Assembly: GCF_014650555.1 (NCBI RefSeq)
Contig: NZ_BMVE01000001.1
Coordinates: forward strand, 434,001-498,000
DNA: 64,000 nt
Origin: Streptomyces goshikiensis
GTDB lineage: Bacteria > Actinomycetota > Actinomycetes > Streptomycetales > Streptomycetaceae
Reading direction: 5' to 3'
Positions within the stretch are counted from its first letter, which is position 1, and each line of letters opens with the position of its first letter. This document shows, piece after piece, positions 27,669-38,227 of this stretch. The translations under genes and the position numbers were made by a program. Below the pieces are notes generated by a model that worked only from the letters and a program-made list of their open reading frames with translations, was not told where the DNA came from and did no database searches.

Positions 27669-28409
27669 ATGGAACAGACACACACCACCCACAATGGCGC
27701 CGCGGCCACTCCAGGTGCCCAGCGGCGCGTGCTCGTGGTCGAGGACGACCACACCATCGCCGACGCCATCTCGGCCCGGCTTCGCGCCGAGGGATTCCAG
27801 GTGCAGACCGCCTACGACGGCCCGGCCGCCGTGGCGGCCGCCGAGACCTGGCTGCCCGAGCTGCTGGTACTGGACGTCATGCTGCCGGGGTTCGACGGGC
27901 TGGAGGTCTGCCGCCGGGTCCAGGCCCAGCGGCCGGTCCCCGTGCTCATGCTCACCGCCCGGGACGACGAGACCGACATGCTCGTCGGGCTCGGGGTCGG
28001 CGCGGACGACTACATGACCAAGCCGTTCTCGATGCGCGAGCTCGCGGCGCGCGTCCACGTACTGCTGCGCCGGGTCGAGCGGGCCACCATCGCCGCGACG
28101 GCGCCGCGCGGGGCCACCCTGCGCCTGGGCGATCTGGAGATCGACCACGCGCAGCGACGGGTCCGGGTCCACAACGAGGACGTGCACCTGACGCCGACCG
28201 AGTTCGACCTGCTGGTCTGCCTGGCCGGGACGCCGCGCGCGGTGCTCTCGCGGGAGCAGCTGCTGGCCGAGGTGTGGGACTGGGCCGACGCGTCCGGGAC
28301 CCGTACGGTCGACAGCCACATCAAGGCCCTGCGCCGCAAGATCGGCGCGGAGCGGATCCGTACGGTCCACGGCGTCGGGTACGCCCTGGAGACCCCGGCC
28401 CAGGCGTGA
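27669..28409 (+). CDS. OmpR family response regulator
   Basis: A DNA-binding response regulator of 246 residues. The receiver domain (about 20-135) has the acidic pocket VEDD, the phospho-acceptor Asp in LLVLDVMLPGFDG, Thr in MLTARDD and Lys in MTKPFS. A winged-helix Trans_reg_C domain follows, with LTPTEFDLLVCLAG and the recognition helix TRTVDSHIKALRRKI. Start ATG 27669 has CAGGGG upstream. Its TGA overlaps the sensor kinase start (GTGA). A variable 20-residue N-terminal tail (HTTHNGAAATPG) precedes the receiver. Located directly upstream of kgd, it may report on central metabolism, but that is inference. Confidence 0.95.
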   Translation: MEQTHTTHNGAAATPGAQRRVLVVEDDHTIADAISARLRAEGFQVQTAYDGPAAVAAAETWLPELLVLDVMLPGFDGLEVCRRVQAQRPVPVLMLTARDDETDMLVGLGVGADDYMTKPFSMRELAARVHVLLRRVERATIAATAPRGATLRLGDLEIDHAQRRVRVHNEDVHLTPTEFDLLVCLAGTPRAVLSREQLLAEVWDWADASGTRTVDSHIKALRRKIGAERIRTVHGVGYALETPAQA

Positions 28410-29560
28410 GCGGCCGACCGCCGGGCGGGCCGCCGCGACAGGCCGCGGGACCGCGGCCGAGCGGCGGGCTCCGGCACGGCGCGGGCCGGCCGCGCCCGGC
28501 GAACGGCCTGCGGCCCTTCTCGCCGTTCTCGATCAAGACCAAGCTGGGCACGCTCGTCGTGGTCTCGGTCTTCATCACGACGGGCCTGCTGCTGGTCGCC
28601 CTGCGCACCGCGACGGAGCTGCGCTTCATCACGGTCTTCTCGGTGATCGCCTCGATGCTGATCACCCAGTTCGTGGCGCACAGCCTCACCGCGCCGCTGG
28701 ACGACATGACCACCGTGGCGCGGGCGATATCCCGCGGCGACTACACCCGCCGGGTGCGCGGCGCGGGCCGCCGCGACGAGCTGGGCGACCTGGCCTCCAC
28801 CATCAACCTGATGGCCGACGACCTGGAGGCGGTGGACCAGCACCGCAAGGAGCTGGTCGCCAACGTCTCCCACGAGCTGCGCACCCCGATCGCGGCGCTG
28901 CGGGCGGTGCTGGAGAACGTCGTCGACGGGGTCTCGGCCGCCGATCCCGAGACCATGCGCACGATGCTGAAGCAGACCGAGCGGCTCGGCCGGCTGGTGG
29001 GCACCCTGCTGGACCTGTCCCGGGTCGACAACGGGGTGGTGCCGCTGCGGGCGCGCCGCTTCGAGGTGTGGCCGTACCTGTCGGGGGTGCTCAAGGAGTC
29101 GGGGCTGGCGGCCGCCGGGCGGCCGGGGCTGTCCACCGGCTCGGGCGGGCACACCCGCAACGACGTCCACCTCCACCTGGACGTGTTCCCGCCCGACCTG
29201 ACCGCGTACGCGGACGTGGAGCGGCTGCACCAGGTGGTGGCGAACCTGATCGACAACGCGGTCAAGCACAGCCCCACCCATGGCCGGGTCACCGTCCGCG
29301 CCCGGCCCGGCGACGCGCCCGGGAGCCTGGCCGTGGAGGTGCGGGACGAGGGCCCCGGGATCCCGGAGGCGGAGCGGCACCGGGTCTTCCAGCGGTTCAA
29401 CCGGGGCAGCTCCAGCGGCGGCGACGGCGGCACCGGCCTGGGCCTGGCCATCGCCCGCTGGGCCGTGGAACTGCACGGAGGGCACATCGGCGTGGCCGAA
29501 TCGTCACGGGGCTGCCGAATCCTCGTCACCCTTCCGGGCAGCTCCCAGGCGTCACCTTGA
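28406..29560 (+). CDS. Two-component sensor histidine kinase
   Basis: A membrane kinase of 384 residues, partner of the OmpR-type regulator. A Pro/Gly/Arg-rich N-terminus of about 40 residues is followed by two closely spaced membrane helices (about 50-95) with almost no extracytoplasmic loop, so the signal may be intramembrane or cytoplasmic. HAMP follows, then HisKA with ANVSHELRTPIAALR, then the HATPase with NLIDNAVKHSP, VRDEGPGIPEAE and GGTGLGLAIARW. GTG 28406 overlaps the response regulator stop codon. Positioned between the regulator and kgd, in the same direction. Confidence 0.94.
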   Translation: MSGRPPGGPPRQAAGPRPSGGLRHGAGRPRPANGLRPFSPFSIKTKLGTLVVVSVFITTGLLLVALRTATELRFITVFSVIASMLITQFVAHSLTAPLDDMTTVARAISRGDYTRRVRGAGRRDELGDLASTINLMADDLEAVDQHRKELVANVSHELRTPIAALRAVLENVVDGVSAADPETMRTMLKQTERLGRLVGTLLDLSRVDNGVVPLRARRFEVWPYLSGVLKESGLAAAGRPGLSTGSGGHTRNDVHLHLDVFPPDLTAYADVERLHQVVANLIDNAVKHSPTHGRVTVRARPGDAPGSLAVEVRDEGPGIPEAERHRVFQRFNRGSSSGGDGGTGLGLAIARWAVELHGGHIGVAESSRGCRILVTLPGSSQASP

Positions 29561-29818
29561 CGTAGGGTTCGAGTGGGAAGGACATGATCTCGGCCACATG
29601 CGCCGGGGTCCGTCAGGGGTGCGAAGCCAAGGGGGCCGCAACCTGGGTGCCCCCTACCCGAACCACGCTAGTTTCCCGCCATTCCAGGCGGCGAAACCCG
29701 CCGTTCGATGTGACCTACGCGACGTAAGTCCCGCCCGGTCTGCATCCAGCGGTTCGGGAGGCGTAGCCTTTATTCCCGCTGTCCATACCTTGTGAAGCGG
29801 AAGAGGGCGGTTGCCGCC
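29561..29818. promoter_or_regulatory. Upstream region of kgd
   Basis: A non-coding region of about 258 bases between the sensor kinase and kgd. It contains a small inverted repeat (GGCGG...CCCGCC around 29688-29702) and no clear operator. The kgd start is GTG 29819; a GTG at 29792 lacks a binding site and would add nine unlike residues. kgd probably has its own promoter here. Confidence 0.4.
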
Positions 29819-32800
29819 GTGTCGCCACAGTCCCCCAGTAACCCGAGCACCACGACCGAAGCAGCAGGGGGCGGGAAGAACCCCGCCTCAGGCTTCGGCG
29901 CGAACGAGTGGCTCGTCGACGAGATCTATCAGCAGTACCTCCAGGACCCGAACTCGGTCGACCGGGCCTGGTGGGACTTCTTCGCCGACTACAAGCCGGG
30001 CGGCGCCGCCACTCCGGTCAAGGCGGATGAGAACGAGAAGTCCTCCACGACGACGGACGGCGCCTCCGCACAGGCCGCCGCCCCCGCCGCCAAGGCCCCG
30101 CAGGCCGCCGACGCCGCCGCCACGGGGGCGGCGCGCGCCGCGGCCCCCTCGACGGCCGCGCCGACGCCCGTGTCGCCAGCTCCTGCCCCTGCTCCTGCCA
30201 CCCCCTCTGGTGCCCCTGCTGTGACTGTCACCTCCCAGGCCCAGGCCGCCGCACCGGCCGCGCCCGCCCCTCAGGCCAAGGCTCCGGCCGCCGCCCCCGC
30301 CGCCTCGAAGGCCGCGCCCGCCACCGAGGCCCCCGCGGGCCCCGAACTGGTGACGCTCCGCGGCCCGGCCGCCGCCGTGGCGAAGAACATGAACGCCTCC
30401 CTCGACGTCCCGACGGCCACGTCCGTCCGCGCCGTCCCGGTGAAGCTCCTGTTCGACAACCGGATCGTCATCAACAACCACCTCAAGCGCGCCCGGGGCG
30501 GGAAGATCTCCTTCACGCACCTGATCGGCTACGCGATGGTGCAGGCGATCAAGGCCATGCCGGCCATGAACCACTCCTTCGCGGAGAAGGACGGCAAGCC
30601 GACCCTGGTCAAGCCGGAGCACGTCAACTTCGGCCTCGCGATCGACCTGGTGAAGCCCAACGGCGACCGCCAGCTCGTCGTCGCCGGCATCAAGAAGGCC
30701 GAGACCCTCAACTTCTTCGAGTTCTGGCAGGCCTACGAGGACATCGTCCGCCGCGCCCGCGTCGGCAAGCTGACGATGGACGACTTCACCGGTGTGACGG
30801 TCTCCCTGACCAACCCCGGCGGCCTGGGCACCGTCCACTCCGTGCCCCGCCTGATGCCCGGACAGTCGGTCATCATGGGCGTCGGCTCCATGGACTACCC
30901 CGCCGAGTTCCAGGGCACCTCGCAGGACACCCTGAACAAGCTGGGCATCTCCAAGGTCATGACCCTGACCTCGACCTACGACCACCGGGTCATCCAGGGC
31001 GCGGCCTCCGGCGAGTTCCTGCGCATCGTCGCGAACCTGCTGCTCGGCGAGAACGGCTTCTACGACGACGTCTTCGAGGCGCTGCGCATCCCGTACGAGC
31101 CGGTCCGCTGGCTCCGGGACATCGACGCCTCGCACGACGACGACGTCACCAAGGCCGCCCGCGTCTTCGAGCTGATCCACTCCTACCGGGTCCGCGGCCA
31201 CGTCATGGCCGACACCGACCCGCTGGAGTACAAGCAGCGCAAGCACCCCGACCTCGACATCACCGAGCACGGCCTCACCCTGTGGGACCTGGAGCGCGAG
31301 TTCGCGGTCGGCGGCTTCTCCGGCAAGTCGATGATGAAGCTCCGCGACATCCTCGGCGTGCTGCGCGACTCGTACTGCCGCACCACCGGCGTCGAGTTCA
31401 TGCACATCCAGGACCCCAAGCAGCGCCGCTGGATCCAGGACCGCATCGAGCGCCCGCACTCCAAGCCGGAGCGCGAGGAGCAGCTGCGGATCCTGCGCCG
31501 CCTGAACGCTGCGGAGGCCTTCGAGACCTTCCTGCAGACGAAGTACGTCGGCCAGAAGCGGTTCTCCCTGGAGGGCGGCGAGTCCGTCATCCCGCTGCTC
31601 GACGCGGTCATCGACTCCGCCGCCGAGGCCCGCCTCGACGAGGTCGTCATCGGCATGGCCCACCGCGGCCGCCTGAACGTGCTGGCCAACATCGTCGGCA
31701 AGTCGTACGCGCAGATCTTCCGCGAGTTCGAGGGCAACCTCGACCCGAAGTCGATGCACGGCTCCGGCGACGTCAAGTACCACCTGGGCGCCGAGGGCAC
31801 CTTCACGGGCCTCGACGGGGAGCAGATCAAGGTCTCGCTCGTCGCCAACCCCTCGCACCTGGAGGCCGTTGACCCGGTCCTGGAGGGTGTCGCCCGCGCC
31901 AAGCAGGACGTCATCAACAAGGGCGGCACGGACTTCACCGTCCTCCCGCTGGCCCTGCACGGTGACGCGGCCTTCGCCGGCCAGGGTGTCGTCGCCGAGA
32001 CCCTGAACATGTCGCAGCTGCGCGGCTACCGCACCGGCGGCACCGTGCACGTGGTCATCAACAACCAGGTCGGCTTCACCGCCGCCCCGGAGTCCTCGCG
32101 TTCCTCGATGTACGCGACCGACGTGGCCCGCATGATCGAGGCGCCGATCTTCCACGTGAACGGCGACGACCCGGAGGCCGTGGTCCGCATCGCGCGCCTC
32201 GCCTTCGAGTTCCGCCAGGCGTTCAACAAGGACGTCGTGATCGACCTCATCTGCTACCGCCGCCGCGGTCACAACGAGTCGGACAACCCGGCGTTCACGC
32301 AGCCGCTGATGTACGACCTGATCGACAAGAAGCGCTCGGTGCGCAAGCTGTACACCGAGTCCCTCATCGGTCGCGGCGACATCACCCTGGAAGAGGCCGA
32401 GCAGGCGCTCCAGGACTTCCAGGGCCAGCTGGAGAAGGTCTTCGCGGAGGTCCGCGAGGCCGCCACGCAGCCGGCGGTCGCCCCGCCGGCCGCCCCGGGC
32501 ACCCAGGGCCAGGGCGACTTCCCGGTCGCCGTGAGCACCGCGGTCTCCCAGGACGTCGTCAAGGCGATCGCCGAGTCCCAGGTCAACATCCCCGAGAACG
32601 TCACCGTGCACCCGCGTCTGCTGCCGCAGCTGCAGCGCCGCGCGGCGATGATCGACGAGGGCACCATCGACTGGGGCATGGGCGAGACCCTCGCCTTCGG
32701 CTCGCTGCTGATGGAGGGCACCCCGGTCCGCCTGTCGGGCCAGGACTCCCGCCGCGGCACCTTCGGCCAGCGCCACGCGGTGCTGATCGACCGCGAGACC

Positions 32801-33715
32801 GGCGAGGACTACACCCCGCTGCAGTACCTGTCGGACGAGCAGGCCCGCTTCAACGTCTACGACTCGCTGCTCTCCGAGTACGCGGCCATGGGCTTCGAGT
32901 ACGGCTACTCGCTGGCCCGCCCGGACGCGCTGGTCCTCTGGGAGGCCCAGTTCGGTGACTTCGTCAACGGCGCGCAGACCGTCGTCGACGAGTTCATCTC
33001 CTCCGCGGAGCAGAAGTGGGGCCAGACGAGCGGCGTCACGCTGCTGCTGCCGCACGGCTACGAGGGCCAGGGCCCGGACCACTCGTCCGCGCGTCCCGAG
33101 CGCTTCCTCCAGATGTGCGCGCAGGACAACATGACGGTGGCCATGCCCACCCTGCCGTCGAACTACTTCCACCTGCTGCGCTGGCAGGTCCACAACCCGC
33201 ACCACAAGCCGCTGATCGTCTTCACCCCGAAGTCGATGCTGCGTCTGAAGGCGGCGGCGTCGAAGGCGGAGGAGTTCACCAGCGGTGCGTTCCGTCCGGT
33301 GATCGGCGACGCGACGGTGGACCCGAACGCGGTCCGCAAGGTCGTCTTCTGCGCGGGCAAGGTCTACTACGACCTGGAGGCCGAGCGGGAGAAGCGCGGC
33401 ATCACGGACACCGCGATCATCCGCATCGAGCGGCTGTACCCGCTGGCGGGTGCGGAGCTCCAGGCGGAGATCGCCAAGTTCCCGAACGCGGCGAACTACA
33501 TCTGGGCGCAGGAGGAGCCGGCGAACCAGGGTGCGTGGCCGTTCATCGCGCTGAACCTGATCGACCACCTCGACCTGGCGGTCGGCGCGGAGGTCCCGGC
33601 GGCCGAGCGCCTGCGGCGCGTGTCGCGTCCGCACGGTTCCTCTCCGGCGGTGGGCTCCGCGAAGCGCCACCAGGCGGAGCAGCAGCTGCTGATGAACGAG
33701 GTCTTCGAGGCGTAA
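29819..33715 (+). CDS. kgd: Multifunctional 2-oxoglutarate dehydrogenase E1/E2 subunit (Kgd/SucA-type)
   Basis: A 1298-residue mycobacterial-type enzyme that fuses an E2 (succinyltransferase) catalytic domain to the E1 domain, in the citric acid cycle. The N-terminus [17 protein letters not shown] is the E1 N-terminal helix. An Ala/Pro-rich linker (about 60-185) follows, then the acyltransferase domain with the catalytic His in [10 protein letters not shown] (about 388). The thiamine-diphosphate region includes [15 protein letters not shown] (about 715) and NNQVGFT. Length fits the family (about 1250-1300). Activity is typically controlled by a phosphorylated FHA protein (GarA/OdhI) encoded elsewhere. 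It ends with a strong hairpin terminator. Confidence 0.97.
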   Translation: MSPQSPSNPSTTTEAAGGGKNPASGFGANEWLVDEIYQQYLQDPNSVDRAWWDFFADYKPGGAATPVKADENEKSSTTTDGASAQAAAPAAKAPQAADAAATGAARAAAPSTAAPTPVSPAPAPAPATPSGAPAVTVTSQAQAAAPAAPAPQAKAPAAAPAASKAAPATEAPAGPELVTLRGPAAAVAKNMNASLDVPTATSVRAVPVKLLFDNRIVINNHLKRARGGKISFTHLIGYAMVQAIKAMPAMNHSFAEKDGKPTLVKPEHVNFGLAIDLVKPNGDRQLVVAGIKKAETLNFFEFWQAYEDIVRRARVGKLTMDDFTGVTVSLTNPGGLGTVHSVPRLMPGQSVIMGVGSMDYPAEFQGTSQDTLNKLGISKVMTLTSTYDHRVIQGAASGEFLRIVANLLLGENGFYDDVFEALRIPYEPVRWLRDIDASHDDDVTKAARVFELIHSYRVRGHVMADTDPLEYKQRKHPDLDITEHGLTLWDLEREFAVGGFSGKSMMKLRDILGVLRDSYCRTTGVEFMHIQDPKQRRWIQDRIERPHSKPEREEQLRILRRLNAAEAFETFLQTKYVGQKRFSLEGGESVIPLLDAVIDSAAEARLDEVVIGMAHRGRLNVLANIVGKSYAQIFREFEGNLDPKSMHGSGDVKYHLGAEGTFTGLDGEQIKVSLVANPSHLEAVDPVLEGVARAKQDVINKGGTDFTVLPLALHGDAAFAGQGVVAETLNMSQLRGYRTGGTVHVVINNQVGFTAAPESSRSSMYATDVARMIEAPIFHVNGDDPEAVVRIARLAFEFRQAFNKDVVIDLICYRRRGHNESDNPAFTQPLMYDLIDKKRSVRKLYTESLIGRGDITLEEAEQALQDFQGQLEKVFAEVREAATQPAVAPPAAPGTQGQGDFPVAVSTAVSQDVVKAIAESQVNIPENVTVHPRLLPQLQRRAAMIDEGTIDWGMGETLAFGSLLMEGTPVRLSGQDSRRGTFGQRHAVLIDRETGEDYTPLQYLSDEQARFNVYDSLLSEYAAMGFEYGYSLARPDALVLWEAQFGDFVNGAQTVVDEFISSAEQKWGQTSGVTLLLPHGYEGQGPDHSSARPERFLQMCAQDNMTVAMPTLPSNYFHLLRWQVHNPHHKPLIVFTPKSMLRLKAAASKAEEFTSGAFRPVIGDATVDPNAVRKVVFCAGKVYYDLEAEREKRGITDTAIIRIERLYPLAGAELQAEIAKFPNAANYIWAQEEPANQGAWPFIALNLIDHLDLAVGAEVPAAERLRRVSRPHGSSPAVGSAKRHQAEQQLLMNEVFEA

Positions 33716-33735
33716 CCGCTGCGCTGGCTTGAACA

Positions 33736-33769
33736 GGAAGGCCCGGCCCCCAAGGGGACCGGGCCTTCC
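33736..33769. terminator. Hairpin terminator downstream of kgd
   Basis: A stem of GGAAGGCCCGG (33736-33746) with CCGGGCCTTCC (33759-33769) lies 20 bases after the kgd stop. The stem is symmetric, so it may also stop minus-strand transcripts from the downstream FxS operon. Confidence 0.75.
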
Positions 33770-33790
33770 GGCATCCCCGGCCGGCAAATC

Positions 33791-33818
33791 CAGCCTCGCC
33801 GGCGTTTGAGGCGCGGGG
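33791..33818 (+). repeat. REP-like intergenic repeat
   Basis: Another copy of the CGCCGGCGTTTGAGGCGCGG-core repeat, placed between the kgd terminator and the 3' end of the TIR-STAND-TPR gene. Confidence 0.7.
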
Positions 33819-33823
33819 TCTGG

Positions 33824-36800
33824 CTAGGGCTGGGGTTCGAAGTCCCAGTACGGGCGGGTGCGTTGTTTGGCGACGACCGTGTGGAGGTGTTGCGGGCCCA
33901 GGGTGCGGGTGAGGGCCTTGATGCCGGCTTCCTCGTGCTTCGCGGCCTCCTCGTCCTCCCGTACCGACCGGAGATCGGCCGCCAGCGCGATCTGCGCGCT
34001 CAGCGTCATCGGGTGGTCGGGGCCCAGGACCCGCTCCGCGCCCCGCAGCGTCTCCCGGCTCAGGGTCAGCGCGTCCTCCAGCCGGCCCGTGATGTTGCGG
34101 TGCCCGGTCGCGTTCAGGGCGCAGCCCAGCGTCCACGGGTGCAGGTCCCCCAGCGCGCCCCGCATGCCGACCAGCGCCTGCTCCGCGAGCGAGAGCGCCT
34201 CCGCCCGCTCGCCCTGCGCCCGCAGCACCAGCCCCAGGTTGCCGACCGTGCCGATGCTGTACGGGTGGGCCAGCCCCAGCTGTGACTGGTAGCCGCGGAT
34301 CACGTGCTCCGAGATCCGGCGGGCCTCGCCGACGTCCCCGTACTCCCGCAGGTAGGTCGCGTAGTCGGAGGCGACCATCAGCGTCCACGGGTAGTCCACC
34401 CCCAGCACCCGGGTGGCCCGCTCCCACACCCCCCGCAGCCGCAGCCCGGCGCCCGGGATGTCCCCGGACCGGCGCAGGCACATGCCGAGGTTGTGCTCGG
34501 CCCGCAGGGTCTGCGGGTGGTCGGGGCCCAGCACCTGGGTGTTGAGCTTGAGCCCCTGCTCCTGGCGGGTCTGCGCCTCCCGGTAGCGGCCCATCAGCCG
34601 CAGCCCCATCGCGCAGGCGATGCCCGAGGACAGCGTCGAGATGTGCTGCGCGCGCAGCACCCGCTCGCGCCGCCGCAGGGTGTCCAGGTCCAGTTCGTAC
34701 GCGTCCATGTAGCGCCCCAGCAGCCGGTACGTCGCCGCCAGGTTGTTCTGGGCGTTCAGGGTCGTGGAGTCGTCCTCCCCGAGCAGTTCCCGGTACGTCG
34801 CCAGCCCGTGCTCGAACAGCTCCCGCGCCGGTTCGAACTTGGCGATGCACAGCAGGACGCCCCCGTACGCGGCGGTGGCCCGCAGCGTCTCCAGGTCGCG
34901 CTCGCCGCGCTCCTCCTTCAGCCGGTCGGCGACCGCGCGGGTCAGCGTCTCGGCACGGCGGAACAGCCCGAGGTTGCGCAGCGCTCCCCCGTACTGGTAG
35001 CCGAGTTCGCGGACGTTGGGGTGGTCCTCGCCCAGCATGAACCGCCAGACGTGGTCGGTCTCCTCGCACAGCCGCATGCAGGTGCGGTACTCCCCGGCGA
35101 GGGCCAGGTAGCGCAGGCACTGCAACAGGAAGGCCTGGATGCGGGGGTTGGTGCTGGTCAGTACCCCGGCGGTCTCCAGGTGCGGGATCAGCTCGGCGTA
35201 CTGCGGCCACAGCCGGGCGTCGGAGGGCCGGCCGGGGTCGGCGGCCGCGAGGACCTGGCGGACGGCGCGGGACAGCTGCGCGGACTCCTCCTCGCCGAGG
35301 TTCTCGCGGACGATGTTGTGGACCATGCTGTGCAGTTGGACGGTCTCCAGCCCGCCGCCGCCCTCCTCGACCGAGAGGTCGGAGTACTCCAGGCGGACCA
35401 CGGAGAACTGCACGAGCTTGTTGAGGGCCGCGTTCCACCGGATCTGGTCGTTGATCAGCCCGGCCAGGTGCTCGGGCACGTCGTCGGCGGGGAACTCGCG
35501 CAGCAGCCGCAGCGGCACCCGCCCGGGCGCGAAGAACACGAACAGCCGCAGCAGCGCGAGGGCGTCGGGGAAGTTCTCCCGCACGTTGTTGAGGAGTATC
35601 GCCAGCGCGGTGGGGAAGGGCAGCGGGTAGTCGTCGGAGAGGGTGACGGCCTCGTGGGAGTCCAGCCGGCGCCGCAGCAGCGCGAGGTAGTCGCCGACGC
35701 TCAGCGGGGAGTCGGCGAGCCAGCCGGCGGTCTGGTCGAGGGCCAGCGGGTAGTCCTCCAGGGCCTCGGCGAGCTGGTCGGCCTCCGGGCCGGTCAGGCG
35801 CTGGGCGCGGCGGCGGATGAAGGTGACCGACTCGGGCCGCGCGTAGAGCGGGACTTCGACGAGGCTGGTGTGCCGGGAGGCCCACTCCCGGTTCCGGGAG
35901 GTGATGATCACGTCGCCGGTGCCGGAGGGCAGCAGGTCGGCGAGGTCGTCCGGGTTGTCGCAGCCGTCGAAGACCAGCAGCCAGCGCCCGTACGGGGTAC
36001 CGCGCCGCAGCGCCTCCAGGACGGCCCGGATCAGCTCGCCGTAGCTGCCCGCCCCGCGCGGCAGGCCGAGCGCCGGCGCGAGGTCGGCGAGCCGCTCGCG
36101 CAGCGTGGGCCGGTCCTCGGCGGGGACCCACCACACCACCTCGTACTCGGAGGCGAACCGGTAGGCGTACTCGGTGGCGACCTGTGTCTTGCCGACGCCC
36201 GACAGCCCGAGCAGGGTCACCGTGGAGGCACCGGGCGGGGCGTCGGTGAGCGCGGCGCGCAGCCTGCCGATGACGTCGTTGCGGCCGGTGAAGCGCGGGT
36301 TGCGGCGCGGCACCCGGCCCCAGATCTCGGGCGGGTCGTTGGGGAAGCGGGGCCCCCGGCGGCCGGTCTCGGCGCCGACCCGGTCGGTGGGCAGCTCCAG
36401 CCGGCGCAGGACGCGGTACTCGGCCTCGTACGCGTCCAGGCCCCACAGGTCGGTCTTCTCCAGGGCGGCGACGGCGCTGGGCAGCGGCGCGTCGGTGAGG
36501 CAGACGGCGGCGAAGGCGCCGGGGTGGCGGTCGGTGACCTCGCGCAGGGCGGCGTTCCACTCCTCCTCCGTGTGGGTGCCGGCGGAGAAGTAGCGCTCGC
36601 TGAGGACGAGGAGGACCCGGCCGCCGCCCCGGGCGAGGTCGTCGAGGGCCTGGCTGACGCCCGGGGTGCTCTGCGGGTCCCAGCGCTGAAGGGTGGCGCG
36701 GTGGCCGTGTTCCTCCAGGCGGTGGGCGATCCACACGGCCCAGGGGCGGTTGAAGCCCGCGAAGCTGATGACGAACCGCTGCGGCCGCGCGGCCGAGTCG

Positions 36801-36829
36801 CGGTCCTGACGACTACCGGTACCGGTCAT
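33824..36829 (-). CDS. TIR-STAND-TPR protein of the FxSxx-COOH system (FxsT-like)
   Basis: A 1001-residue signalling protein. The N-terminal TIR-like domain (about 17-130) starts RFVISFAGFNRPWAVWIAHRLEE; LLVLSERYFSAG and Glu90 in the EEEW motif fit the catalytic Glu of NADase TIRs. An NB-ARC/STAND NTPase follows, with P-loop GLSGVGKT (208-215), Walker B LLVFDGCDN and a later VEVPLYA region. Many TPR-like repeats (about 600-990) such as LGPDHPQTLRAEHNLG end the protein. The layout matches the TPR protein of the FxSxx-COOH system. It is the last gene of the minus-strand operon. Start ATG 36829 has GGAGA upstream, 66 bases after the HExxH gene. Confidence 0.85.
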   Translation of the reverse strand: MTGTGSRQDRDSAARPQRFVISFAGFNRPWAVWIAHRLEEHGHRATLQRWDPQSTPGVSQALDDLARGGGRVLLVLSERYFSAGTHTEEEWNAALREVTDRHPGAFAAVCLTDAPLPSAVAALEKTDLWGLDAYEAEYRVLRRLELPTDRVGAETGRRGPRFPNDPPEIWGRVPRRNPRFTGRNDVIGRLRAALTDAPPGASTVTLLGLSGVGKTQVATEYAYRFASEYEVVWWVPAEDRPTLRERLADLAPALGLPRGAGSYGELIRAVLEALRRGTPYGRWLLVFDGCDNPDDLADLLPSGTGDVIITSRNREWASRHTSLVEVPLYARPESVTFIRRRAQRLTGPEADQLAEALEDYPLALDQTAGWLADSPLSVGDYLALLRRRLDSHEAVTLSDDYPLPFPTALAILLNNVRENFPDALALLRLFVFFAPGRVPLRLLREFPADDVPEHLAGLINDQIRWNAALNKLVQFSVVRLEYSDLSVEEGGGGLETVQLHSMVHNIVRENLGEEESAQLSRAVRQVLAAADPGRPSDARLWPQYAELIPHLETAGVLTSTNPRIQAFLLQCLRYLALAGEYRTCMRLCEETDHVWRFMLGEDHPNVRELGYQYGGALRNLGLFRRAETLTRAVADRLKEERGERDLETLRATAAYGGVLLCIAKFEPARELFEHGLATYRELLGEDDSTTLNAQNNLAATYRLLGRYMDAYELDLDTLRRRERVLRAQHISTLSSGIACAMGLRLMGRYREAQTRQEQGLKLNTQVLGPDHPQTLRAEHNLGMCLRRSGDIPGAGLRLRGVWERATRVLGVDYPWTLMVASDYATYLREYGDVGEARRISEHVIRGYQSQLGLAHPYSIGTVGNLGLVLRAQGERAEALSLAEQALVGMRGALGDLHPWTLGCALNATGHRNITGRLEDALTLSRETLRGAERVLGPDHPMTLSAQIALAADLRSVREDEEAAKHEEAGIKALTRTLGPQHLHTVVAKQRTRPYWDFEPQP

Positions 36830-36895
36830 AGGGCCGTCTCCCTGGGCTCCGGGCGGTGGTGGACGGGGTTGAAAGGTATCGCAGCGGACGGGTCG

Positions 36896-38227
36896 TCAGG
36901 CCCGTATGAAGGCGGAGAGTTCGGGGTGCGCCGCGCACCAGGCGCGCCGTTCCCTGTCCAGGGCCCGGCGGGCGGTGGCGTACTGGTCGCCGGGCGGGCG
37001 CAGTTCGTCCATGGCCTTCTCGGCGGCGGCCATGGCGTCGGTGAACTCGCGCCCGGCGGGGGTGAGTTCCGGGCAGGCACGGATGACGGGGAGGGCGGCG
37101 GCGACCTGGGCCCGGATCCGGGCGTGCTGGGCCCACGCGCCGCGGGCCCCGTAGAGGGCGGCGCGCTGCCAGTACCCGGCCAGGGCCAGATGGGCGTACG
37201 CGCCGTGCAGCAGCCCCTCCAGGGGGCGCGGGTCGCTGCGCCAGGGGGCCCAGAAGCGGGGGGTGCGGTCGGCGGTGTGCAGGGTGAGGATGTCGGCGAG
37301 CGCGGCCAGTTTCCCGTGCTGGACCTCGTGCACGAGGGTCGCGGCGAGCGCGGGCGGGGCCTGCGCCCGGGCCAGCAGGGAGCCGGCGGCGGCGGGCAGG
37401 GTGGCGCCGTTGGAGCGGGAGCCGCCGGCGAGGGGGACCACGGAGCGCAGCAGCCGGCCGATCTCCTCCGCGCGGGCGGTGTCGTACCGCTCCAGCAGGG
37501 TGAGGGCGCCGGACCACTGGGTGTCCCAGCGCTTGTGGCCCTTCGGGGTGAGCCTGCGGGCGGGCCGGACGGGCGCGGGGTGCCCGGCGGCGGGGGCCCG
37601 GTAGGGGTCGAGGTCGTCGAGGGCGGTCCGCCCGCCGGGCAGGACGTGCAGGGGCAGCGCGTCGGAGGCGGCGGCTCCGGCGGCGGTGTCCGCGTCGGCG
37701 TCCCAGGAGCGCTCGTCGAGGGCGAGCGGGCCGGGGCGCGCCGGGCGCAGCAGCCCGAGGGTGGGCAGCACGAGCCGGCCGTGCACGGGCCGCAGGGTGG
37801 CCTTGAAGCCGATCCCGGCGCGCAGCGCGGCGGCGACGGCGAGCGCCCCGAGGTGGCCGAGGTCGGGCGCGGGCCCGTACGGGGCGTGCAGCCGGCGCAG
37901 GGTCTCCTCGGCCCACGCCCCGGTCGCCGGGTAGTGCAGTACGTCGCGCACCGCCGCGGGGTCGTGCCGTTCGGCCTCCTCCAGCAGGGCCCAGTGCTCG
38001 CCGCTCTCGCCGCCGGGCCCGCCGGGGGCGGCGTCGAGGACGGCGCGCAGCAGGACGAGCCGTTTGGAGCGGCGGACGTCGCTCACCAGGCGGCTGCCCT
38101 CGGCGGAGGGCTCGGTGGAGGCCAGGGCGTGCAGGGTGTGGTGGGTGACGCTGAACGCGGAGAGGGCGCCCGGCGGCGCGGAGGCGGCTCGGGCGGGGGC
38201 GTCGTGGTGGTGGGTGCGGTGGGTCAT
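36896..38227 (-). CDS. HExxH-motif putative peptide beta-hydroxylase (aKG-HExxH type)
   Basis: A 443-residue protein with the motif HEVQH (H300-E301-x2-H304) in PPALAATLVHEVQHGKL. Proteins of this type beside FxsB maturases have been reassigned from presumed proteases to alpha-ketoglutarate-dependent peptide beta-hydroxylases; in some systems this domain is fused to the radical SAM enzyme. Here it is a separate gene whose ATG (38227) overlaps the FxsB stop as ATGA. The N-terminal half is Ala/Leu-rich and helical. The open frame further upstream belongs to antisense of FxsB. Substrate is presumably the FxsA-like peptide, an inference from gene order. Confidence 0.8.
   Translation of the reverse strand: MTHRTHHHDAPARAASAPPGALSAFSVTHHTLHALASTEPSAEGSRLVSDVRRSKRLVLLRAVLDAAPGGPGGESGEHWALLEEAERHDPAAVRDVLHYPATGAWAEETLRRLHAPYGPAPDLGHLGALAVAAALRAGIGFKATLRPVHGRLVLPTLGLLRPARPGPLALDERSWDADADTAAGAAASDALPLHVLPGGRTALDDLDPYRAPAAGHPAPVRPARRLTPKGHKRWDTQWSGALTLLERYDTARAEEIGRLLRSVVPLAGGSRSNGATLPAAAGSLLARAQAPPALAATLVHEVQHGKLAALADILTLHTADRTPRFWAPWRSDPRPLEGLLHGAYAHLALAGYWQRAALYGARGAWAQHARIRAQVAAALPVIRACPELTPAGREFTDAMAAAEKAMDELRPPGDQYATARRALDRERRAWCAAHPELSAFIRA

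Noticed and set aside
29888..33787. A 1299-codon open frame antisense to kgd
   Set aside because: It mirrors the codon bias of kgd and encodes Arg/Asp/Val-rich sequence without domains; such frames are normal in very GC-rich genomes.
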